From: Norana najaformis
Taxonomy: Eukaryota; Annelida; Clitellata; Crassiclitellata; Hormogastridae
DNA length: 64,000 nt
Reading direction: 5' to 3'
NCBI GenBank assembly: GCA_964023275.1
Contig: OZ029916.1
Span: forward strand, 46,813,749 to 46,877,748
Shown here: piece by piece, positions 36,001-48,000 of the stretch
Numbering within the stretch: position 1 is the stretch's first letter
Layout of the letters: each line of letters opens with the position of its first letter
Translations under genes and position numbers: made by a program
The notes under the pieces: generated by a model
Databases searched by the model: none
What the model was told of the DNA's origin: nothing
The model's input: only the letters and a program-made list of their open reading frames with translations

Positions 36001-39000
36001 CACCTCAGCTGATGCTTAGTCATTAGATAGTGGCACTTAATAAATGCAGATATAATGATAATGATATTAATAATGATAATAGTCATGGGCAGAGCACTTT
36101 TGCAAGTACTATAATTATTAAGGGTCTTAATACATACAAAGATCCAAATAATCATACATGCATATTACATACATATGTATTACATACATACTTGACTTAT
36201 TATTCTTAGTGGATTTTGTGCAGTAAGGAGACTTCAGAGTATAAATGACTAAATAAATGAATAAATATTTCTCTTTCAAGGGTCTGAAGGCTGAGCTCCA
36301 GGAAACCCGAAATGCCATAAAAGAGACATCGGCCTCCCAGCAACAGAGTTCGAATAGGGTAGACTGGTCCGAGATGACAGACCAAGCCAGCGACAAATTG
36401 TGAGTCGTTTTGTGCTTTTCCATTCCTAGGCTAATTTCTGCTGTCATGTTGCAATTTCTCTACCAGTATTTAGTGTTTTAGGATAGTCAGCTAGCTTATT
36501 TGAGGTCTGGGGCTCATATCTTAACCACGGCAGAAAGGTGCTTCGAGATTTCTGCCCCACTGGCACACCCTAGCGAACTCAGCTGTACACTACTGTCTTG
36601 TGACTGTCTGAAACTTTCGTTCAGGGTGTGATTTCTAGTCGGCAGCAGTTGATAAGACCTATGGGCCAGAAGGAGCCATGTGAGGCATGATAGTGTATTG
36701 GATAGAGCGCTCGGCTTGTAGTACAAGTTCGAGCCTCCTCCTTTCAATGGAAGAACAGGCGCTGGGCCTTCTAGGTGGCAGATCCAAAGCCTTAAAACTC
36801 ACTGCCTGTTTCAGTTCGTTCTGTCATTTTTTTGATGTCTTTCGGGTCTAAACTAAAGACGCATGTCTTTCGACTTGCTTACCCACTGTAGCCTGGATCT
36901 GGTTTCTCTGATGTATTGGCTTCTCCAACGGATTGTGAATTTGATTGCGATTTTGACTTGAAGCGACCATCAACTGATGCCTTGGGCATTATGATAATGG
37001 CAATATAGAAGTCTTTGATTAACAATGGGGAAGAGGACTGGCCACCCTCCTAGGCTAAGAACATAAAGCAATTAACCCTACTTACCCATAGTTCCCTCGT
37101 GGGTTAGCTTAATGGAGTGCTCTTCTTGTTTCGTATCTTTCAGTCAGTCACTAAAATAGAGAAGGTTCTGCAAACTGTTTTCTTTCCTGCATATTTCTGA
37201 GTACAGCACAGCGGCGTGTTTTTTTTGGAATGTCATTATTCAATTTAATTAAATAAGAGTTTTTTTGCAGACTTGCAGAGAAGGATGAAGTGTTGCGGAA
37301 GTTGAATGCACAGCGAGATGAGAAGCTGAGAGAATTGGAAACAGTCACCAGTGAACTCGGTGGCCTCAGGAAGCACTGCTTGGTATTTTCTCCAGATGTT
37401 GTAGAATTCTGCCGATTAGATTATTTAAATCTGTGATTAAGTGTGTTTTAATGAAATGGAATGAATTATTTTGCATTTTTGTAGAGAGTTCTTCAGGCCA
37501 ATTATATAAATTCTTAGTATTTAAAAATATTTAATGAATGTATGTGTATATCGTATTCGTAATCTACGGCATCGAATGAAAGCTAACTCACGAGAACCAG
37601 CTTATTCACAGATGCTCAGACAAAACAAAATCGATAGGCAGAAAGTGTTCGGTCCCAGGTCAAGACCCCACAGTCATGCAGGCAGACAGTTGGACAGCTA
37701 TGGTGGATGGCATTTGAAATTGGAGCAGGAAGAGAGATAAGGGGGAGAGGAAGACTCAGGATAGGATTTGTGAAAGAGGAGCTTTTTTCAGATTTGAGTG
37801 AAAGACCAGCACAGAAATTTCAAGACGTGAAGTTTTGGTGTGTTCATATGATGGGTTGGATAATTGTTGTAGTTCTGGTGGGAGTTTATTCCAGAGGGGT
37901 GGGGCATCTATGGCTATGTATATTTCAAGATGCTTAATATAGCACCTTTTGATACCTCACAAAATCACTGCTGTTGTGGCTATTTGCAGATCTGAACAAG
38001 CAAATCTCGAGACTGTTTGCTGCCCTGAGTTAAATGCTACAGGACATAAACCAGAAACTTGTTATGCCGCTATCTTTGTGAATCAAGTTTAAACACATTT
38101 TTTTAAAGAACTCATGTTACGATTATAAATCATATTACGATTTTATTTTTAAATTGTAAATTAATTTTGGGATCCATCTTCCCATGTAATAGGAAGAAAA
38201 CTCTCTGGCATAAGTGCAGAATTATAAACTTTGATCGTGAGTTTTGAATGCAGTGCTGGACTTGCTTGGTTTTAAATTCAGAAATGTTGATGGTTAACTT
38301 GCGTCGCTTGGTTCGGTTTTATCTTAAAGGAATTAGAAGCCGAGAAGAACAGCCTACAGATGTCACTACAAGAGAAAGACCAATTTACCAGCAACAAATC
38401 TGATGAACAAAATGTCGAACTAGAGGAGCTGAGAAAAGCGAACGCTGTGAGATTTCTTTTTCAACGGCTTGATTAATTGAATTATTTATTTATTTATATA
38501 AATATGAATTAAATATCGTGTTTGTATGTATTAGAAACTTAATGTAGCATCTTTTGTGAAATTGTCATAAATGCGTATATATACGTATGTATATATTTAT
38601 ATATGTGAAGCTTCCATGTCCCATAGTGGAAAATATGGGAGGCACCCATTTCCTACTCTTAAACCCTTGATCCGTCAGTGGACGAATCCCAAGGTCCTGG
38701 ATACAGTGCCAGTGCATTGCAGGACTTGCCGTTTACTTCCCAGCTTATGCTGGTGCAAAATTCTGCTGTTTTGTGGCAGAGACGCATGTGCGTCAACAAC
38801 TTGCCCAGAGTAATTGTAACTGTAATCTGAAATTATGTACATCTAACATTATATAACTGTAATCTAACATTATGTAACTGTAATCTAACATTATGTAACT
38901 GTAATCTAACATTATGTAACTGTAATCTAACTTTATGTGGTGCCACTTCAAGATAAACTCCTCAGAGGGTCTTCTGACCGGACGACACATAACACTTTAC

Positions 39001-42000
39001 TTGGTAACCTTTTGATAAGCTTTGCATTGATTCTTGTCAGTAGAGAAGTTGGATGAATTTCTTAAATGATTGCTGCATGTAAACAGAAACTAGAAGACGA
39101 GTCATGGACCCGGAGTCAGGAATTGAACCAGCTCCATTCCAAACTCGAGCAGAAAGACGCCGAGCTCGAGAAGGTGAAGCACGAGTCATCTGCAAGGAGT
39201 CAGGAACTGAGTCGGCTTGTAAATGAGCTCCTACAGAAAGATGCTGAGCTTGCAAAAACCAATAACGAGGTTGAAGGCCTCCGTAGAGACAACGCTGTGA
39301 GTTGTTGGGCTTCTCTTGTTTAGCGGTTTACGGCTAGACTTTATTGTTGGTATTTTAAGGTATTTACAGGTTATGTGGTGCTATTTAAATGCTAACTAGC
39401 AATTTATAGACTTTGTAGACATGGCCAGATTTGTTGTAGTGGATTATATGATGTTTAGGTCAATGCTGATTCCTCAAACTTATCGTTATTCGATGAGGCC
39501 ATTTGAATGACTTTCTCTGGTTGTGCCAAAACCAGAACTGTTCTTGGTGAAAGAGCTTTTTCAGTTGCTAGACAAATTTTGGAATCCTCTTCCTGCATCT
39601 GTGCTCAGTCTGTTATGTCATTTCGTTCTCAACGCTAGACTTTCCTTTCTCATTTGCCTAATCTGCCTTAAGGCTGTCTCTCTGTTTCAGTGGACTAACT
39701 TTCTGGATATTGACCTGACTGTGGCTTGAAGTTGGCATGCCATCCGTTGATGCCTCGTGCATTAGATACCAGTGATATAGAAGTGTTTAATTAATAAATA
39801 ATTAATCTAGTTATGGTATGGTAATTGCACAATAGTTAAAATTGCTGATAACAAGTAAACTACATCTGAATTGAACTGTGTTCAAAACTAATACACTGTA
39901 ACAGATGAAATACAGACTTTGTAACCTTACACGTCACTGTGTTGGGCAACTTACAGTCTGATCATGATTATCAGAAACGATCTTTCTAGCACGCTAAATA
40001 TGGCCTGCGTGTAGTCTTTTAATCTGTATAAGTTTGGGATTACTTTAATAAGTGGATCATATATTATTTAGCGAGGATTTGCTTTGTGATGCGAAAGGTG
40101 TTTGTGTGTCTTTGGTTTAGCTACCTAAATAGATTTAGATAAGATATTTCGTTTCTTAAACAGTTTACTTTGTGGAGATAAGATTTGTATTTTGCGGTTA
40201 TTTGTGGATAGATTTATTTAAACTTTTAGTGGAAGGAATTAACAGTATTCCTTTTTACTTGTGCTTTCGTTTGCGGAATACCCATACTGCGGATTCGGGC
40301 AACTCAGATTCATTTTCAAATTTTATTTGTTCACATCTTTTTAGACAAGTTTAATACCAATACTCAGCTTTTTTAAAATCAATGCCCTTGTTTGGTCGGT
40401 GTGTCCTTGGCACTTCAGTGACTTTGCCAAATCTGTGACATTGAAAAATCAGTGTAAGATTGTTGGTAGAACCCTGTGAGACTTGGAAGGAGTTTGTTTA
40501 CAGTTTGTAAGGAGAGCAGTTTCCTTTTCAGCGTGTGATATTACTTCCATGGCTAATCTCTGCCTTTGTTTTTCCCACCATTGAAAGCCAATCCACATAA
40601 TTATTTCTGTGGAGAAGTGGGATGAATTTCTTAAATGATTGCTGCATGTAAACAGAAACTAGAAGACGAGTCGTGGACCCGGAGTCGGGAATTGAGTCAT
40701 CTCCATTCCAAACTCGAGCAGCCAATCCATATAATTATTTCTGCATTTATTGAGTGCCTCTATCTAATGATGTAGCTTCTGTTGATGACACTGAGCAGTT
40801 GTGAGTAAAGGACTTGCTCAAAGTCCCTACACATTCTCTACTTAAGACTTACCTTTTCCAGTTAGCTTTATCCAAGCAGGCTGCCTGTTTCACTGGACTG
40901 ACTTTCTGGATATTGACCTGACTGTGGCTTATATTAGGTGTGCCATCGCTTGATGCCTTGTGCATTAAACACCAGCACTATAGACATTTAAACATGGTGG
41001 CTTGAAAGTTGTGTGGTGTTCAGTATGGTGCTTAAACCTTTAGATTTTGTTGAGTGTTAGTATCTTAAGGGTTGAACTGATTCGTGCTTGTGGTTCTAGG
41101 TTTGTCTGGTGCTTTTAACTTGAGACATTCTTTTCATAGGTTCTAAGCGAATGTCGAGTCCAGTGTGAGGAGCTGAAGAACAGCTTGGTTATGTTGTCTG
41201 AGCAACTGCAGCAGAAGGAAGCAAAACAGATTGAAAACGAAGCAATGCTGATTGAGCTTCGTGAAAAAGAGTTGAAGTGGTTCGAGAACGAAGCAAGCGC
41301 AAAGGCTTTGGAGACACGCTTGGCGGAAAAGGACGCCGAGGTGGAACAGCTGCGGAAAGCGAGAGAAGAGGAGAACATTGAAGAGAGGCATCGTGCTGCT
41401 GAAGCAGAACGGCAGGAGCTGGAAAAGAGGCTGGAGGAGAGCGAGCTACAGTTGCACGAACTGAGGCAGAGAGAACGGGAGTGGCTTGAGCAGGCAGCTA
41501 AGTTGGCTGAGACGGAGGATCGGCTGAAGCAGCTGAGCGAAATGGAATCAAAGCTTGCCATTACCGAGTCCAAACTGCGCCAGCTGAAAGAGAACGAGGC
41601 CAAGCACGCAGAGATCGAGGCCGATCTGACCAGGACACTCGAAGAAACCGAGGTCAGCCTGGCCGAACGCGACGTCCAGGTGCGCCAGCTTCAGGAGGCG
41701 AACTTCCAGGTCGTAGAAACAGAGCTGCAGTTGATGGAGATGAGACAGAAATCCGCAGAACTTCAGAAGCTGAACGACAAGTACGGCAGCCTCGAAGAAC
41801 TGGATCGACGTCTGAGTCAGCTTTCCGCAAAGGAAGCTCGGCTCGCCGAGGTCGAAGTCAGGGAAGCCGAGAGTGAGGCAAGATTGCGTCAGATCGAAGA
41901 GGATCTTGCGCAGGGCAAAAGACAGCTCGATGAGACGCTACAGCGTCTGAGCACCAACGAAGCGGCAAGAAACGTAAGACTTTTTGTTTTTTGCTTTTAC

Positions 42001-45000
42001 TCGGCATGGTTCAGTTGTTTGCTGTCAATGTGGCTGCCTGGCAGATTTGCTTTTACCTTGAGGCATATTTGGTTTTTTATGTTCGACTTAATTGTGCGAT
42101 GAGTATTAGTAGATTTTGATTTTGCAACGATTGTTAATGTTAGGATATCACAAATTATTTATAACGTCGTCATCATCCTTGTTGTGTCCCTCTGTGAAGC
42201 ACTGTCTCTGTTCTAGGGTCTTCTCCGAAGTTTAGTAATCGTAGGTCGGACTCAACTATTTGTGTCCATGAATAGCAGTGACATCTTGTTAATGAGATTT
42301 AATGTGATTTAATTATGGTTTTCTTAAGCCAACTATGACCTATCAAGATTTTATGACTTGGTTTGTGGATTGTGATTATTTGTTTACTAACCTCAATCTG
42401 ATCAAATCTTGTGACTTCTCTATTGCAAACATCTAGTGGTTCCAGTCCCAACTGCGATATGTGTCCTGTGGATGGTACTAGAACTAAATGCAGCACGTTT
42501 GAAAGAGCCCTAAAATGTAGTATATATGCTCTTTAATTGTCTGACTTCTGGTTAAAGTCCCTCATAGGCTGATTCGTACTTCTGATAATGGTTTTTTGCT
42601 AGAGCCTTGGTCCGGGACAGTTATGGGTTCATGTGCTTTCAGCTGCTGTGCCCTCATATTTGGAATTGTCTGCCACAAAAGGCCCGACTTGCTAAGTTGC
42701 TATCATCATTTAAATCACTTATCAAGATCCACTAATTTTCTGTGGCCTTTTTTGCACGAATCTATCTTTCAGATACAGCTTAGGCATCCTATTCTTTTCT
42801 TCAGTGTTCTGCCCTTAGGCAGGTCCAAGAATCCAGTGATGCCACTCTTCTCTGTTCTGTGCCCTTTCCTTAACTGCTTTGTAGCCCCATTTTCCTTTAT
42901 CCATCATCCAGTCCAACAGCATATTCCTTGGTCTTCATGGAACTTTCTTTCCCTCAATTCTTCCTTCAATGACTGTCTTCAGAAGAGAATTTACATGTAG
43001 TATGTGACCAATCCAGTTCATTTGTCTCCTCCTTATTGTATCGACCAGTTTTCTTTCTTCCTGTACCAAGTGCAACACCTTCTCGTTTGTTTCTTAATCC
43101 TTTCAGCTGATTTTGGCCAGTCTGATTAAGAGTGCTCAGTGCATTGCATGCTAAGAGCCAGGTTTCAAATCCTGAACACAGCATCAAAAGATAGTTACAT
43201 AACCATTCAGCCATCGTAGTTGTCGTTGTTCATATCCGATCTCACCACTGAAGTTGACTGATTTTGCCATGGCGTCTAACAGGAACACCGTCAAGTCGTC
43301 GAGTCCGTCTCCGATGGCACTGACACGAAGCCGCAAGAGACGTCTGGACACCGGGAAGTGACAGTCTTCACCCGTGTCCAAGAGAAGGCCGCTTGGGACA
43401 TGTCCAAGCTGGTGCTTGACCTTGACACAAAGGAGGCGGAGATTCAGATTCTCCAGTCCGTTCTGTCGCAGAAAGAGTCGACCGTCGAAGTATGAAATGA
43501 CTGCTGGTGCCGAGCTGGGAAATACGTGTTGTGGTGGTGATGGTGGCTGCTTTTTTGGGTGCTAGTGTTTATGGGAAGGATTTTTACCACGCTAGGGACA
43601 CTTGGGTTAGTGATGGTGAAAAAATTGGAGTTTTTTGTTGTTTGCATCAGACCCTGCTCCAATTGCTTAATCGCAAACAAAAAACAAGATGACGTGTGCT
43701 TAAAAATAGGAGTATATAGGTTTAAACTGGATTGTCGAGGCTGAAAATCTGAGTTATTTAGACTGAAACTTGGTTTATTGGGCTGCAAACCTGGGTTACT
43801 TAGGTTAAAACCAGGCTACTCGAGCTGAAAACCTGGTTTACTTAGGCTGCAAGCCTGGGTTACTTAGATTGAAAATGAGATTACTTAGGCTGAAAACCTG
43901 GATGATGTAGGCTGAAATTACTTAGGCTGACAGCCAGACTACTTCAGCTAAAGCCTTAGTCACATAGGATAAATGGGGGGACCACTTGGACTTAAACAAC
44001 AGATTCACTTACCCAGGAAAAAATGTCCATGCTGTGGTAAAACTTCTTATGGACGAGTCTTATGCCTGTCGTCAATCCAAAAAGAATAAAATTTCTTGTA
44101 AGTTTTATTCTTGTTGCCTCTCCATTTCCCATAGCTTACGTGTAGTCGCTTGAACTGATTGCTTACGTAGAATGAACTGTTACTTGTGCAATTGTACGTT
44201 GATTGACAACATTCCAACCATTCGATCGTGGTTTTTATTGTCAGGTTGGGCTCACCTTTGGAGAGTTTTTAGTAAAGGCACTAAATAAATGTTTGAGTAT
44301 GATTACAGCAGTGTTGCAGTAAACAACAAGTCTTAGACGCTATGTCCAGGACCTTGGTTCCAGGCCGTTGCACTCTCCGGTCGGCCTCCCTTGGACTCCT
44401 GACTGTCCCTCGTATGTGCACTGCTACAGCGCAGTCTAGAAGCTTTGCCTGTGTTGGACCCAATAGCTGGAATCGCCTTTCCCGAGAGCTCCGGCTAGTA
44501 TTCCTCAGTTTGTCTCTTCCTCAGTTTCGCAAGCGCCTGAAGTCTGTATTATTTGCCAGTGGTCTCACTGGTTCGGGTCGGGAGCGCCTCTGATGAGTCT
44601 GTTCTTGAATTGGCGCTTTATAAATGTCAAATTACAATTACAATTGGGATTCGTCCAGTGCTGGCTGAAGGGGCTAAGAAAAGGAAATGAGCGCCTCCCG
44701 TTAGTTCCAGTATGGGACATGGGAGCTTTACTGTATGAGTGTTGGCGTGGGTTGTTGCTTTAGACGAATGTTCCTTTGCATGGATTCTCAACTGCACTAA
44801 TTCTAAGAGGTGCTTCATCAATGCACATATTTCCTTTGGGTGTTGCTCACATTCTTGGTCTTGCTTTCCATTCATTCGTTCGTTCATTCAGAGCATTTAT
44901 GTGGTGCCGTTCAAGTTGTCTAGTTGAAGGTGCTACCAGTAAAAGAATGTTTCAAGTGGTGGTGAAAGGTGTATGCAGCATCCTTGGCCAAAAGGACATG

Positions 45001-48000
45001 CAGATCAGCAGGGCCAGCTCAACCACTGAAAAAGAACAAGTTCATCTCGGGTCATAGGGTGAAGATTTCTGCAGCCAGCCAAACCTGAAACAGGGTGACA
45101 GCTCCTGCGAGTAGGGAGGAGGGGCATGATCCCCAGCTGGCTTCACCAGACCTATACTGAAAAGGTTGAATGACTGTAAAACTGGGTGCAGTGGTTTACA
45201 TCACGTATGTAATGCGAGACATGGTCAGATTTCTCAAGCCATTAACGGTGAATAATCTTCAGAGCCAACTGACCTGTTGTGACACACACATCCGCTTATA
45301 AAATGCCTTCTTATAATAAGCATTTTTTATGACTTCAGCTTCAAGACTGTGTATTCGTGCTGTGTAAAATGCTTGAAGCAATAACATTAAACGGTAACAT
45401 TAAATATCAAAAGATCAACAGATTGCTTGCATTTCATATGGCTTAAGCATGGCTTGCTATGTAGTGATGCTACACAGATGATTGAAAGAATGGTTTTAAA
45501 ACGTAGGATGATTGCATTTGTTCTTGTGAAAGTGTTTGGTTAAAAGTCTGATCTAAACAAATGACTTTTGTAGCGCTGGTATCATAATGCGCGAAGCATC
45601 GGTTGATGGTTGTTTCAAGCAGTTCTGCAGAAATGTTCTGTTACAGTTGTAGTTTTCCTGTTTGCTTTTTTGCTTTTAGTCTGTTTTATCAGAGTACTTT
45701 CAGCTGTTTTCTGTTAAGAATATATCTGTTTTTCTTGAGTTGCTTAAACGTATTCCTCAATGTTTTCATTGTATGTTGTGCTTGATAACCTAGAAGATTC
45801 TAGTTGTGACGAGTGATAGAAATTGTTGCTTACATGGTTACTGCTTGACGATAGGCTTTGCTTATATTAATGTAAATATACACCTTTTTATAGTGACCTT
45901 GTGGCCTTGACCTTATGACTGACTCTTCTTGTTGTCTAAATCTACAGGTAATTTAAGCCATGGAAAAGATATGGTAAATGTTGAGAAACCGAAAGGGTAG
46001 AAGTACTTGTTGCATCATTCATATTATACTACACTGGAAATTCATTATCACGCTGGGTTTTGGGAGCCATCTCAAGAACTGCCTTATAATGAGGTCACAT
46101 TAAGAATTTATTTTTTCTAGGTAAATCAATATTTGGATTCATGTCCTGAATCGTGCTATATCAGAATCCATGATATAATGAAGAGTGTCATAATGAGTCT
46201 TCAGTGTATGTATACATTTAATGAGCTGTAGTGTTTATATGTTGTTTTCCGTACCAGTATCTGCATCCCTAGATCACGGCGCACCGACAAAATCGCCCCG
46301 ACAAAATAGCCCCGACATAATAGCCCCGACATAATAGCCCCATAGACAAAACAGCCCCGTCAAAATAGCCCCGTCTACGCCGTGTGTTGCTCGGCTACGC
46401 ATCTCAGCAACACATCTAACAGCTTCGTTCTTCGTCTTATCAGGTGCATGGTTATGTTCGGTGACCAGTGTTGCGTTATCACTGAACTCCTTCAAACGTC
46501 CGCGACAGTTTTTCTCTACGCACCTCCACGATTTACTCTCGTCGGCATTAATTCTCGCCTTACGATAACGGAACCCGTCTTTTAACAGCAACTCCTTTCC
46601 TTTCTGTGAGCCTATCTTCTCCATGCTCGGTCGACTTTCAGTTTTTGCAATCACTCAGAATCGTCCCTTTATATATGTGTGTTTTAGTTGTTTCTTCACT
46701 GGTCTACTATACAGGGTGCGAACCGATGAACCGATGAAAAGGACTCATATCACTTTATTCTACCCTTGATGTTGCCCGCGTGTTTCGCGTATTAGCGCCG
46801 CGCCACACGAGTAACAGCGGGGCTATTTTGTCGGGGCTATTTTGTCTTGGGCTATTTTGTGCCGGGGCTATTTTGTCGGGGCTATTTTGTCGGGTCACCC
46901 TAGATCACTAATCTATTAAAGGTATGCCAGGAAATATGTGTACTCTCCCTATTATGCATTCAATATGTGATAAGATTTTATATCATTTGCTGCTTCACCC
47001 ATGTAGCATCAAAAGCTTTTAATTTGCTTTACAGAATTTTGCTTCTTCTGCTTATACACCCATTCATTCAGCCGTTTTTGACTATTGTTTTTATCAGATT
47101 TCTGAATTAAAATTTCGTTTTTCTTTTACTGGTAAGTTGGAGGATCCCTTTGCAAATGCAACAGAAATCATGTGATCAGACTTACTTTGATGTTGGTGAT
47201 GCTTCAAAGGTTACATTATGTTACGTTACGTTGGCTGTTGCAGGAGCTGGAGGTGGACAAGTCCCGGTTGATGGAGATGATCGAAAACATGCAGATGGAA
47301 CTCTGGGCCAAGGACAAACAGATTAAAGATGCTGAGGCCAGGAACAACAATAAATCAGTAGGATGATGTTATGCTCAATGCAGAATTCTGCTGCTGTTGT
47401 CTTATTGGGGTCTGGTATTATGCTGTTATGTCAGATGTTAGACTCGACACAAAATTTTGCTGCTCTAGCCTTTTGAGGTCTATTATATTATATGCATGTG
47501 TCTATGTATCACTAAACTTGTATAGCGCCTTTTAAGTAACTCTCAAAGGCACTTCAGCATGGCTACCTAATGGTCGCTAATGAGGAACGTCTTGAGACGG
47601 GCAGAAAATGTTTCCTGAACTGTTGAACAGGCAAGAGATTGGATGTCTGGTGGAAGAGTGATCCAGAGAGAAAAATAGAAGAAAAATTCTTTATAAATGT
47701 ATTGTTGCATTATTTTCTGTTTACGTTCATCAGGTGCTATATAAATGCTTTTTGTTACAACATGTTTTTGCATTGTTGTTTTGTTACATTACTTCATGTT
47801 ATCATATCATCTGTTGCAGGACGATGTTGCACAGGAACTTGCTGAAGCAAGGCTGGTACAGGGTAGTCTACAGGCTGAAGTGGAACACTATCAAACGATT
47901 CTAGCTGACACGGCAAGTAGCACCTTTCATTCGAGGTGTACAGAATTCACTGATCTTCTTTGGTGCTGTGCGCGTGGGCCGGCCCAGAAATCCAGTAACA

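Noticed and set aside
41115..41603. 162-codon minus-strand Ser-rich frame
   Set aside because: It is the complement of the Glu/Lys/Leu-rich coiled-coil exon and has no independent support.
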